The translations under genes were made by a program, and so were the position numbers. Below, piece by piece: positions 1 to 7,462 of a stretch of 64,000 nt of DNA. Each line of letters begins with the position of its first letter. Positions within the stretch are counted from its first letter, which is position 1. The notes beneath the pieces are model-generated. The model was given only the letters and a program-made list of their open reading frames with translations. It was not told the DNA's origin and did not search any database. The stretch spans positions 41,417 through 105,416 of the forward strand of contig JAZQDD010000038.1 in NCBI GenBank assembly GCA_045546615.1. Direction: 5' to 3'. Origin of the DNA: CAG-390 sp045546615 (GTDB lineage Bacteria > Bacillota > Clostridia > Oscillospirales > CAG-272).

Positions 1-349
1 CAACCTTATTCATCTCTCTGATACGCTCACGGCTCGGGCCTTTTTTGTACTCTCTGTCATCCTGCGGTATTGAGATCCCCGCACGCGCCGCCAGCATTTC
101 AAGGGCTGTGGGGTAGTCAACATTTTCCGCCTTCATAATAAAGGTTACAACATCACCGCCCGCGCCGCACCCAAAGCAATAAAAGCTATCAGATGCCTTG
201 AAAACGGTAAATGACGGGGTACGCTCACTATGGAAAGGGCAAAGTCCTGACATATTCGAGCCTGCGCGTTTGAGGGTAACGTACGAGCCTATGACCTGTT
301 CGATATCGCTCCTGCGCACTATTTCTTCTACCACTTCTCGCGGTATCAC
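1..349 (-). CDS. dnaG: DNA primase, N-terminal part (cut by window edge)
   Basis: Primase makes the RNA primers for replication. Only the first 116 codons are present; the rest lies left of position 1. The visible part is the CHC2 zinc-finger domain, with ligands C37, H40, C58 and C61 and the family signature CPFHSERTPSF followed by CFGCGAGG. The start is a GTG at 349, chosen because a purine-rich GGAGAGGGGGAG site lies just upstream and the next residues (IPREVVEEIVRRSDIEQVI) match the family N-terminus. Family identity is clear; everything beyond the zinc finger is unseen. Confidence 0.93.
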   Translation of the reverse strand, partial: MIPREVVEEIVRRSDIEQVIGSYVTLKRAGSNMSGLCPFHSERTPSFTVFKASDSFYCFGCGAGGDVVTFIMKAENVDYPTALEMLAARAGISIPQDDREYKKGPSRERIREMNKV

Positions 350-398
350 GTCACTCTCCCCCTCTCCAAAAAAATATCAACATACATAATATACGCAA

Positions 399-444
399 AA
401 AAATCGCAAAAACCTCTTTTTTTGAAAGATTTTTTGCGATTTTT
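399..444 (-). terminator. Rho-independent terminator after yigZ
   Basis: Two 14-nt arms (399-412 and 431-444) are perfect inverted copies around an 18-nt loop. They are A/T-rich at the base with a GCG core, so the leftward transcript ends in a U-rich arm. It follows the yigZ stop by about 20 nt and separates it from dnaG. Confidence 0.7.
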
Positions 445-466
445 CTTGGTTTTTTATGAAAAAAGT

Positions 467-1093
467 TTATTTGGAGGGAAATGAGAGCTTTGTTCCCGTC
501 TTTTTGACTATCGCTCGGCTTGCACTCAATTCGCAAAGGCGCGCAAAAAGCGGCTCGGCATCCTGCTCTGCCACCTCTATATAGAGCTTAACGTCAGCGG
601 AAAACTCACTTGACGTAACGTTCGCCCCCGTTCTTTTAAGCTCGTAAGCTATTTTTTGATGGTCGTTATAGGTACAACTCACCTCGGCTGTGACAAACGG
701 CTCAAGCGTGACAATACCCGCCGCATCAACCGCCATTTTCGCGGCGGCGGAATACGCCCTGACAAGTCCGCCCGTACCAAGCAGAATGCCGCCGAAATAT
801 CTCGTAACTACTACGACAACACCGTCGAGCTTATTTTTTACAAGCACCTCAAGCACGGGCATTCCCGCGCTTCCCTGCGGCTCGCCATCATCGGAATATC
901 GTTTTTGTGTGCCGCCGTTCAAGACGTAAGCAAAGACGTTATGACGCGCGTCGGCGTGCTTTTTCTTTATTTTTTTAACGAATTCCGTAGCCTCCTCCTC
1001 GTTTGCAACGGGGGCGGCGTAGCCGATAAACTCGGAGCGTTTTTCAACGAGGCTCGCGCTCGCCTCGCGCATGATGGTGATAACGCTGTCCAT
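467..1093 (-). CDS. yigZ: YigZ/IMPACT family protein
   Basis: A 208-residue member of the UPF0029/IMPACT family. The N-terminal domain holds the signature region YSDDGEPQGSAGMPVLEVL and the glycine-rich stretch VTRYFGGILLGTGGLVRAY; a shorter C-terminal domain (DUF1949-like) follows. Family members have been linked to translation regulation, but the bacterial role is not settled. The ATG at 1093 is preferred to an in-frame GTG six bases earlier because AAGGAGG sits 7 nt before it. The ATG shares one base with the hflX stop (TAATG), so the two are translationally coupled. Confidence 0.9.
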   Translation of the reverse strand: MDSVITIMREASASLVEKRSEFIGYAAPVANEEEATEFVKKIKKKHADARHNVFAYVLNGGTQKRYSDDGEPQGSAGMPVLEVLVKNKLDGVVVVVTRYFGGILLGTGGLVRAYSAAAKMAVDAAGIVTLEPFVTAEVSCTYNDHQKIAYELKRTGANVTSSEFSADVKLYIEVAEQDAEPLFARLCELSASRAIVKKTGTKLSFPSK

Positions 1094-2415
1094 TACCACT
1101 CCTCCTTTTTGGGAAGGGGTGGGTTGGAGCCGTCCTGAGCCTCAAATCGCGCCATCACTCCGCGGACACGCGCGTCAACGGTAGCGTAGACCGTGATAAA
1201 CTCCGCGCCGTAATCCACCTCGTCCACCGCCGCAAGGCTGTAGAGGGTATTCACAGCACCTGCATCGGAATTGGGGATGAGGTATTTTATTTTCTTTTTT
1301 CCTGCTCTGACAAGCTCCTCGAGCGCTTGACTCAATTCGTCTATTCCCTGACCTGTAAGCGCAGAAATGCACACGCTACGCCGCGTTTCGCCATGCTCGG
1401 TAGTAGGGGCGGGTACGTTGCTCGCCTCTCTGTCGCATTTATTGTAAACGATGATCGAGGGCTTGTCACCCGCTCCAAGCTCGGCAAGAAGATTTTCCGT
1501 AACCTCAAGCTGTGCGGGGTATTCGGGGTCGGAGGCATCTACGATTATCATCAAAATATCGGAACATACAGCCTCGTCAAGCGTTGAACTAAACGCCTTT
1601 ATAAGATGGTGCGGCAGTCTGCGTATAAAGCCTACCGTGTCAGTGAGTAGCACGTCATCTCCGCTCGGCAAAGAGAATTTGCGCGTGGTGGGGTCAAGCG
1701 TCGCAAAGAGCTTATCCTCGGCAAGAATGCCCGCATCGGTAAGTCTGTTGAGCAACGTGGATTTACCTGCGTTCGTATAACCAACGATGGCTATTTTCTG
1801 AATACCGCTCCTGTCGCGTGCGGCACGCTTGGTCTTGCGCTGAACGGCAAGCTCCGAAAGCTCCGCCTCAAGCGCCGTTACTCTGCGCTTGATATGACGG
1901 CGGTCAGACTCCAGCTTTGACTCACCTGGGCCGCGTGTTCCGATACCGCCTCCAAGTCGGGAGAGCTGTGTTCCCTTACCGATAAGGCGCGGCGCGGTGT
2001 ATTTGAGCTGTGCAAGCTCGACCTGCAGCTTTCCTTCCGCAGTAGTTGCGTGAAGGGCGAATATATCAAGTATCAGCATAGAGCGGTCTATGACGCGTAC
2101 GCCGTCAAGCTCGTCCTCGATATTTCTTATCTGCGAGGGAGTCAGCTCACAATCAAAAACGGCGAGGTCGATATCGTTATTTTCGCAAAGTTCCGAAAGC
2201 TCAATGAGCTTTCCGGAGCCGATATAGGTACGAACGTCGGGCGTTTGGCGCGATTGCACCATAGTTGCGACAACCTCTCCGCCCGCCGTGTCGAGCAAGC
2301 GGCGAAGCTCCCGGAGCGATATCTCGCACTCTCCGTCGCGCATATCGCCCGCATCAACACCTACGAGAACGGCTCTTCCTGTTTCTATTTTACTTTTTAT
2401 CTCATTTGTTGGCAT
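1093..2415 (-). CDS. hflX: GTPase HflX
   Basis: A ribosome-associated GTPase of 440 residues, known in other bacteria to split stalled or stress-damaged ribosomes. The N-terminal HflX domain (about 20-200) contains the glycine-rich segment RLGGGIGTRGPGESKLE. The G domain follows, with P-loop GYTNAGKST at 212-220, G3 DTVGF at 259-263 and G4 NKCD. The start ATG at 2415 has GGAAG upstream; an open extension to 2460 has no such site. It is the first gene of a two-gene unit with yigZ, downstream of rpmE. Confidence 0.95.
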   Translation of the reverse strand: MPTNEIKSKIETGRAVLVGVDAGDMRDGECEISLRELRRLLDTAGGEVVATMVQSRQTPDVRTYIGSGKLIELSELCENNDIDLAVFDCELTPSQIRNIEDELDGVRVIDRSMLILDIFALHATTAEGKLQVELAQLKYTAPRLIGKGTQLSRLGGGIGTRGPGESKLESDRRHIKRRVTALEAELSELAVQRKTKRAARDRSGIQKIAIVGYTNAGKSTLLNRLTDAGILAEDKLFATLDPTTRKFSLPSGDDVLLTDTVGFIRRLPHHLIKAFSSTLDEAVCSDILMIIVDASDPEYPAQLEVTENLLAELGAGDKPSIIVYNKCDREASNVPAPTTEHGETRRSVCISALTGQGIDELSQALEELVRAGKKKIKYLIPNSDAGAVNTLYSLAAVDEVDYGAEFITVYATVDARVRGVMARFEAQDGSNPPLPKKEEW

Positions 2416-2450
2416 AAGCGCACTTCCTTTTTTTGCTAAAATTGAAACAA

Positions 2451-2481
2451 GGGCAAGCAACGCGTTGCGCGCAGCTTGCCC
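2451..2481 (-). terminator. Probable terminator after rpmE
   Basis: GGGCAAGC and GCTTGCCC form an 8-bp stem around a GC-rich 15-nt loop that can pair further. The leftward transcript then enters a T-rich but interrupted stretch (TTGTTTCAATTTT). It lies between the rpmE stop and the hflX start, so it may only partly stop transcription. Confidence 0.5.
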
Positions 2482-2496
2482 GATGCTCCGAAAAGC

Positions 2497-2715
2497 TTAT
2501 TTGTTCTTAGCCTCAAGTCTCTTCTTGAACTTGTCAACGCGTCCGCCGGCATCAACGAATTTCTGCTTACCGGTGAAGAACGGATGGCACTTGGAACAAA
2601 TTTCAACTCTGATCTCGCTTCCGCCCTTGGGGTTGGTGGAACGGGTGGTTACAGTCTCGCCGCAAGCGCAACGAATGATTACTTCTTCATACTTGGGATG
2701 GATACCCTGCTTCAT
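2497..2715 (-). CDS. rpmE: 50S ribosomal protein L31
   Basis: A 72-residue L31. It is the zinc-binding (C+) type: the Cys pairs CAC and CSKC lie in RCACGETVTTRS and CSKCHPFFTGKQK. The start MKQGIHPKYEEV matches the family, and AGAGGTAATTGAA lies upstream. Zinc-type L31 is replaced by a zinc-free paralogue under zinc limitation in some bacteria; no such paralogue is in this window. It has its own promoter at 2782-2810. Confidence 0.95.
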   Translation of the reverse strand: MKQGIHPKYEEVIIRCACGETVTTRSTNPKGGSEIRVEICSKCHPFFTGKQKFVDAGGRVDKFKKRLEAKNK

Positions 2716-2781
2716 TTCAATTACCTCTCTTTTAGCGGTGTATATTGACGGATTTTGCCGTCGATGCCGCAATTACAAGAG

Positions 2782-2810
2782 ATTATACCATATTTATTTA
2801 AATATTGCAA
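2782..2810 (-). promoter_or_regulatory. Sigma-A promoter for rpmE
   Basis: Minus-strand -35 TTGCAA (2805-2810), 17-nt spacer, -10 TATAAT (2782-2787). The predicted transcript starts about 60 nt before the rpmE ATG. Confidence 0.75.
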
Positions 2811-2864
2811 TACTTTTTTAGCAATTTCTTTATTATTTTACCCGTTTTTTTGAAATTCACCACA

Positions 2865-2899
2865 AAATAAAGGGTGTACCATTAGTACACCCTTTATTT
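2865..2899 (-). terminator. Terminator after rplS
   Basis: A perfect 15-bp inverted repeat (2865-2879 and 2885-2899) with a 5-nt loop. The core is GGGTGTAC, flanked by AAATAAA and TTTATTT. It lies directly after the rplS stop on the minus strand. Confidence 0.85.
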
Positions 2900-2916
2900 C
2901 CTTCTCACAGTCGGAA

Positions 2917-3258
2917 TTAGATCTTCTCTTTAACCTTGGAAGCCTTACCGACTCTATCGCGAAGATAGTAGAGCTTAGCGCGTCTGACAACACCCGAACG
3001 GGTAATATCAACAGCTACTACGTTGGGAGAGTGGATGGGGAAGGTCTTCTCCACGCCTACGCCGTAAGAAACGCGTCTTACGGTAAAGGTCTCGGAAATG
3101 CCGCCGCCGTGCTTAGCGATAACGGTACCCTCGAACATCTGAATTCTCTCACGCGTGCCTTCCTTGATACGATTGTGAATGCGCACGGTGTCACCTACGT
3201 TTACGGTAGGAAGCTCCTTCTTGAGCTGCTCATTGGTCATAGCTGCAATGTAATCCAT
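2917..3258 (-). CDS. rplS: 50S ribosomal protein L19
   Basis: L19 sits at the 30S-50S interface. The 113-residue product starts MDYIAAMTNEQLKKELP and contains the conserved region HNRIKEGTRERIQMFEGTV. The ATG at 3258 is preceded by AAAGGAGGGG; an upstream open extension has no ribosome site and would cross the leader. In many genomes rplS follows trmD; here it is a single-gene unit with its own promoter, leader and terminator. Confidence 0.96.
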   Translation of the reverse strand: MDYIAAMTNEQLKKELPTVNVGDTVRIHNRIKEGTRERIQMFEGTVIAKHGGGISETFTVRRVSYGVGVEKTFPIHSPNVVAVDITRSGVVRRAKLYYLRDRVGKASKVKEKI

Positions 3259-3341
3259 TGTTAGCCCCTCCTTTTTGATTTTAAGGATAATGAGGACATT
3301 CATGCAGAGCCCGCAGCGGACTGTCCCCGTATGAAACATAC
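3259..3341 (-). promoter_or_regulatory. Structured 5' leader of rplS (L19-leader candidate)
   Basis: About 80 nt lie between the predicted start of transcription and the rplS start codon. The RNA contains GGACA and TGTCC arms enclosing GTCC/GGGC pairing, a compact two-stem fold. Firmicutes rplS genes are known to carry an autoregulatory L19 leader; assignment here rests on position and foldability only. Confidence 0.45.
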
Positions 3342-3347
3342 CAAAGT

Positions 3348-3376
3348 ATTATATCACGACTTTATCGCAAAATCAA
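3348..3376 (-). promoter_or_regulatory. Sigma-A promoter for rplS
   Basis: Minus-strand -35 TTGATT (3371-3376), 17-nt spacer, -10 TATAAT (3348-3353). Confidence 0.75.
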
Positions 3377-3410
3377 TACTTTTTTCAAAAAAATTCTATT
3401 TTTATGAAAA

Positions 3411-4325
3411 TTATTTTATTTCCTCGATATCATACGGCGTTGCCTGATATACGAAATAATTCAGCCAGTTGGTATAAAGGAGATTTGCACAGCTCCTCCA
3501 ACGCACGATGGGGTCTTTTTCGGGGTCATCGTCGGGGAAATAGTTCTTTGGCAACTGACCTACACCGTTGGCGGTATCTCTGATGAATTCCTTTTTCAGC
3601 GTGTCGCCGTCATACTCGGGGTGTCCCGTTACGAATATCTGTCTGCCGCGGTCGGTGGCACAGACGTAAACGCCCGCTTCCTTGGAGCTTGCAAGTATTT
3701 TTATATCGGGGCAAGCCTCAACGTCCTCGCGCAAAATGGTGGTATAACGCGAATGTGGAGCCCAGAAGTTATCATCAAAGCCTCTGAAAAGAATGGAAGT
3801 CTTATGGTCGACGGTATGCTCAAAAACTCCGAGCATTTTTTTGTCAAGCGGATATTTTTTGATACCGTGGTGATAATACAGCCCCGCTTGCGCTCCCCAG
3901 CAGATGTGGAAGGTGCTTGTAACGTGGGTCTTGCTCCACTCCATTATCTCGCAAAGCTCATCCCAATACTCCACCTTTTCAAAATCAAGATGCTCCACAG
4001 GTGCTCCCGTAATTATCATTCCGTCGAAGCGGCGGTGCTTTATCTCATCAAAGGTGCGGTAAAACGCGAGCATGTGCTCCGCGGGGGTGTGGGTTGGCTT
4101 ATGTGTGGCAGTTTGAAGCAGTTCAAGCTCGACCTGAAGCGGCGTATTTCCGATAAGACGGGCTATCTGCGTTTCGGTAACTATCTTCTGCGGCATCAAA
4201 TTGAGCATGAGTATGTGCAAGGGACGGATATCCTGCGTAATGGCGCGGGTTTCGGTCATTACGAAGATATTCTCGTCAAGCAATGTCTGCGTTGCCGGAA
4301 GAAGATTGGGAATTTTTATAGGCAT
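3411..4325 (-). CDS. metA: Homoserine O-acyltransferase, acetyl-CoA type predicted (MetA family)
   Basis: Activates homoserine for methionine synthesis. The 304-residue length fits the MetA family. Catalytic Cys142 lies in FHICWGAQAGLYY, and His/Glu partners are in the region EHTVDHK to GHPEYD. Residue 111 is Glu (TGAPVEHLDFE). In characterised MetA proteins Glu111 goes with acetyl-CoA use and Gly111 with succinyl-CoA, so O-acetylhomoserine is the predicted product. This fits the O-acetylhomoserine sulfhydrylase encoded 13 nt upstream in the same operon. MetA is the historical name; the substrate is inferred. Confidence 0.93.
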   Translation of the reverse strand: MPIKIPNLLPATQTLLDENIFVMTETRAITQDIRPLHILMLNLMPQKIVTETQIARLIGNTPLQVELELLQTATHKPTHTPAEHMLAFYRTFDEIKHRRFDGMIITGAPVEHLDFEKVEYWDELCEIMEWSKTHVTSTFHICWGAQAGLYYHHGIKKYPLDKKMLGVFEHTVDHKTSILFRGFDDNFWAPHSRYTTILREDVEACPDIKILASSKEAGVYVCATDRGRQIFVTGHPEYDGDTLKKEFIRDTANGVGQLPKNYFPDDDPEKDPIVRWRSCANLLYTNWLNYFVYQATPYDIEEIK

Positions 4326-4338
4326 AATGCCTCCGTTC

Positions 4339-5616
4339 TCAGGCGTTTTCCAAAGCCTGCTTTATATCATCAATTATATCTTGTACGTTCTCTATACCAA
4401 CGGACAGGCGGACAAGTCCGGGGGAAATGCCTGCGGCGGCAAGCTGGTCATCGGTAAGCTGGCGGTGCGTAGTGCCTGCGGGGTTAAGCACGCTCGTGCG
4501 CGCGTCCGCAACGTGAACCACAACAGCGGCAAGCTTTAGCGAATCCATAAAGCGGATAGCCGCCTCCTTGCCTCCCTTGATTACAAAGGAAACTACACCC
4601 GACGTACCGCGGGGCAGATACTTCTTTGCAAGAGCGTGGCGCGGGTCTGTCTCAAGGCCGGGGTAGCTTACGCTCTCTACCTTATCGGAGCTTTGCAAGA
4701 ACTCGGCAACCGTCATTGCGTTTTCACAATGTCTTTGTACGCGCAGATGAAGCGTTTCAAGACCGAGGTTCAAAATAAACGCGCTCATGGGAGTAAGCGG
4801 AACACCAAAATCGCGTATAAGCTGAACTCTTGCCTTGGTATAGTAAGCGTGAGCGTTTCCGAAATGGCTGATGTATGCTACGCCGTGGTAGGACTCGTCA
4901 GGCTCGGTAAGCTCGGGGTATTTTCCGTTTGTCCAATCAAATCTACCGCCGTCGACGATACAGCCGCCTATAACGGTAGCATGACCGTCCATATACTTGG
5001 TAGTGGAGTGGATAACTATATCCGCGCCAAACTCAAAGGGGCGGCAGTTAACGGGCGTGGGGAAGGTGTTGTCTATCATGAGCGGAACACCGTGGCGATG
5101 AGCGACAGCCGCGTATCTTTCGATGTCGAACACGTCAAGTCCGGGGTTTGCAAGCGTTTCACCGAAGAGAAGTCTTGTTCTGTCGTCGAACAGCGCCTCT
5201 ACCTCGTCATCAGACATATCGTTTGTAAAGAATCTCGTTTCGATACCGAGTCTTTTCAGCGTAACGGAAAAGAGGTTGACAGTTCCGCCGTAAACGGACG
5301 CGCTGGCAACTATATTGTCACCCGACGAGGATATATTAAGTATAGCCACAAGTATTGCCGCCATTCCCGATGCGCAAAGAACGGCACCCGTGCCGCCTTC
5401 AAGATCGGCTATCTTTTTCTCAACCTCCTCAAGAGTGGGGTTGGAAATTCTTGAATACATATGTCCAGGTGCTTTGAGGTCAAAAAGATCGCCCATTTCT
5501 GCGGCACTGTCGTACTTATAGGTAGTGCTCTGATATATGGGCAGGACTCTCGGCTCGCCGTTTTTAGGCTGATAGCCTGACTGTATACATTTTGTTTCTA
5601 TCTTGTATTCGGACAT
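4339..5616 (-). CDS. metY: O-acetylhomoserine sulfhydrylase
   Basis: A 425-residue Cys/Met-metabolism PLP enzyme that adds sulfide to O-acetylhomoserine to give homocysteine. The PLP lysine is K207 in VIHSTTKYMDGH, and the fold signatures EGGTGAVLCASGMAAI and DNTFPTPVNCRPFEFGAD are present. The length and the insert after the PLP lysine (YPELTEPDESYHG) fit the MetY subgroup rather than the shorter cystathionine gamma-synthase type. It is the first gene of the metY-metA operon, so direct sulfhydrylation to homocysteine is encoded as one unit. No SAM riboswitch is visible upstream; the leader is only about 25 nt. Confidence 0.93.
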   Translation of the reverse strand: MSEYKIETKCIQSGYQPKNGEPRVLPIYQSTTYKYDSAAEMGDLFDLKAPGHMYSRISNPTLEEVEKKIADLEGGTGAVLCASGMAAILVAILNISSSGDNIVASASVYGGTVNLFSVTLKRLGIETRFFTNDMSDDEVEALFDDRTRLLFGETLANPGLDVFDIERYAAVAHRHGVPLMIDNTFPTPVNCRPFEFGADIVIHSTTKYMDGHATVIGGCIVDGGRFDWTNGKYPELTEPDESYHGVAYISHFGNAHAYYTKARVQLIRDFGVPLTPMSAFILNLGLETLHLRVQRHCENAMTVAEFLQSSDKVESVSYPGLETDPRHALAKKYLPRGTSGVVSFVIKGGKEAAIRFMDSLKLAAVVVHVADARTSVLNPAGTTHRQLTDDQLAAAGISPGLVRLSVGIENVQDIIDDIKQALENA

Positions 5617-5648
5617 ATTAACGCCTCCTTGGCTGTTGATAATATAAA

Positions 5649-5677
5649 ATTATATCATATTTAGCGTAGTTATGCAA
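5649..5677 (-). promoter_or_regulatory. Sigma-A promoter for metY-metA
   Basis: Minus-strand -35 TTGCAT (5672-5677), 17-nt spacer, -10 TATAAT (5649-5654). The spacer contains one arm (5664-5671) of an inverted repeat shared with the divergent promoter. Confidence 0.75.
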
Positions 5678-5708
5678 TAGAAAAAGTCGAAATTTTATTG
5701 AACTACGC
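5664..5708. promoter_or_regulatory. Inverted repeat between divergent metY and hydrolase promoters
   Basis: GCGTAGTT (5664-5671) is repeated in inverted form as AACTACGC (5701-5708), 29 nt apart. The left arm lies in the spacer of the metY promoter and the right arm overlaps the -35 of the hydrolase promoter. This is the position of an operator for a dimeric or looping regulator; no regulator is assigned. Confidence 0.4.
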
Positions 5709-5726
5709 ACTAATATTTGATATAAT
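5698..5726 (+). promoter_or_regulatory. Sigma-A promoter for the alpha/beta hydrolase
   Basis: -35 TTGAAC (5698-5703), 17-nt spacer, -10 TATAAT (5721-5726), followed within 40 nt by the coding region. Confidence 0.75.
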
Positions 5727-5762
5727 GTATATACAAATATTATTTTGAGGAAATTTGGGAAA

Positions 5763-6494
5763 ATGAGAATTATCGAGTACGGAGAGCCTACGGCACCGAT
5801 CCTTTTGCTCATACACGGCTTTCAAAGTCCCTTTTGCGTATGGGATAAATACATAGAGCACTACGCACAGCGCTTTCACCTTGTTGTACCGATACTTGAC
5901 GGGCATGACCCCGACTGCCCCTCTGATTTTATTTCGTTTGAAAAATGCGCCGCTGAAATAGAGGAATTTTTGGGCGGACGCGAGGTATACGCAGTATATG
6001 CAATGAGCATGGGCGGTGTGCTTGCCGCTACTCTGCTCAAAAGAGGAAGGGTGAAATTCAAAAAAGCCGTCCTTGAAAGTTCTCCTCTGCTTTCCTACAA
6101 TCCCATCGTAGCCGCATATATCACGCGCTTTTATCTTTCTGTAACGCAAAAGACGAAGGAACGCGACGAAAAGACCTTAAAAAACGCCGCACGGCTTGTC
6201 CGCGAGGAGCAGTTTGACGATTTCATCCGCGTGCTTGATAATATGTCCGACACGACGATAAGAAACTGCATAAGCGGAATAAAGGAGTTCAAGCTCCCTA
6301 CTGACCTTGATTTGTCCGCCACGGAGCTTACGTACATCTACGGCGGAAAGGAAGTCTTTTTTGGAAAAATTGCAAAATTCATAAAAAAGCACTATCCGCA
6401 CGCGAGCATTATAAAAATTGATGGCAAGGGACATTGCGAGGATGCACTCCTCTGCCCCGAGGTCAGAATTGGTGAGCTTGATAATATATTGTAA
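5763..6494 (+). CDS. Alpha/beta-fold hydrolase
   Basis: A 243-residue alpha/beta hydrolase. The oxyanion-side HGF is at 18-20, the nucleophile elbow is AMSMGG with Ser82, and a C-terminal His224 lies in GKGHCED. The elbow has Ala where most relatives have Gly (A-x-S-x-G instead of G-x-S-x-G). The acid residue is not obvious; the usual position reads YGGKE, so Glu may serve. No signal peptide is seen, so it is cytosolic. The ATG at 5763 is used; an in-frame TTG at 5745 is also possible. It is divergent from metY-metA, but a methionine link is not shown. Substrate unknown. Confidence 0.8.
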   Translation: MRIIEYGEPTAPILLLIHGFQSPFCVWDKYIEHYAQRFHLVVPILDGHDPDCPSDFISFEKCAAEIEEFLGGREVYAVYAMSMGGVLAATLLKRGRVKFKKAVLESSPLLSYNPIVAAYITRFYLSVTQKTKERDEKTLKNAARLVREEQFDDFIRVLDNMSDTTIRNCISGIKEFKLPTDLDLSATELTYIYGGKEVFFGKIAKFIKKHYPHASIIKIDGKGHCEDALLCPEVRIGELDNIL

Positions 6495-6523
6495 AAAAGT
6501 GGCTGAAATTCAGCCACTTTTTC
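6493..6523. terminator. Bidirectional terminator between hydrolase and prmA
   Basis: AAAAAAGTGGCTGA and TCAGCCACTTTTTC form a perfect hairpin with a 3-nt loop and U-tracts on both strands. It sits between convergent stops and serves both genes. Confidence 0.9.
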
Positions 6524-7447
6524 TTATGCTAATTTTTTGACCGCGAGAGCGCACCAGCCGTTCTCCTCAAGCGTTTCCGCTATATAGAGTCCGTTTGCCT
6601 CAAGCGCGTCAACGACCTCTGCGGCACGCTCGGAAATGATTCCCGATGCAAGCAGAGTGGAATGCGCGCCCATAAACGCGCCGATGTCGGGCGCCATACG
6701 GATTATGATATCCGCAACTATGTTCGCACAGATAATGTCGTACTCACCCGCCTTTACGCCGCGCAGAAGATCGGACGTGCCGCACTCCACCTCACAGCCG
6801 TTTTCAGCGGCGTTCTCGGCGGCGACCTCCACGGCTATGGGGTCGATATCGTACGCGCGGCAAACGCCAGCGCCAAGCTTTTTACCGCAGATGGCAAGTA
6901 TGCCGCTTCCACAGCCCACGTCAAGCAAGGTGCAACCGTCGCTCACGCGGTTTTCAAGCATTCCTATGACGAGCTTTGTTGTCTCGTGCGAACCCGTGCC
7001 AAACGCCATACCGGGGTCCATTCTGACCACAAGCTCATGCTCCTCCGGCTCGTATTCCTCCCACTTCGGAACTATAACTATGCGGTTGCCGATATGAAGC
7101 GGCTTGTAATACTGCTTCCATGTGTTCGCCCAATCGGATTCGTTGACTCCGACCACCGCAACGTCTGCTTCAAGCGATTCCTCGGCAAGTCTGCCCTTTA
7201 TAAAACCAAGAGTTTCAGCGGGATCGGTGTTTTCGGGCAAGAATACCGAGACCGATGCCACGGTCTTATCGGCGTTGAGTATCGCCTCGTCAATGAGGTC
7301 ACCGTATACACTCTTGAGGTCGATGTCGCTGAAATCCTCTATCATCAGGTTCACGTCAACTGCGCTCATTATAGCTATGAGCTTATCAAGCATCGGTAGT
7401 TTTACCGTGACCTTTATCTGTGTCCATTCGGAATAGGTGTAGTCCAT
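6524..7447 (-). CDS. prmA: Ribosomal protein L11 methyltransferase
   Basis: A 307-residue SAM-dependent methyltransferase that methylates L11. The N-terminal substrate-binding part is followed by the Rossmann domain with motif I LLDVGCGSGILAI, and the PrmA signature DPGMAFGTGSHETT precedes it. Motif CANIVADIII supplies the catalytic-loop region. It follows dnaJ by 15 nt as the last gene of the heat-shock operon, a conserved arrangement in Bacillota. Confidence 0.95.
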   Translation of the reverse strand: MDYTYSEWTQIKVTVKLPMLDKLIAIMSAVDVNLMIEDFSDIDLKSVYGDLIDEAILNADKTVASVSVFLPENTDPAETLGFIKGRLAEESLEADVAVVGVNESDWANTWKQYYKPLHIGNRIVIVPKWEEYEPEEHELVVRMDPGMAFGTGSHETTKLVIGMLENRVSDGCTLLDVGCGSGILAICGKKLGAGVCRAYDIDPIAVEVAAENAAENGCEVECGTSDLLRGVKAGEYDIICANIVADIIIRMAPDIGAFMGAHSTLLASGIISERAAEVVDALEANGLYIAETLEENGWCALAVKKLA

Positions 7448-7462
7448 TTTACGGCCTGCCTT

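Noticed and set aside
656..1138. 160-codon plus-strand ORF opposite yigZ
   Set aside because: Shadow of yigZ; no motif and no ribosome site.
5617..5648. SAM riboswitch before metY
   Set aside because: The predicted leader is only about 25 nt, far too short for any SAM riboswitch class.
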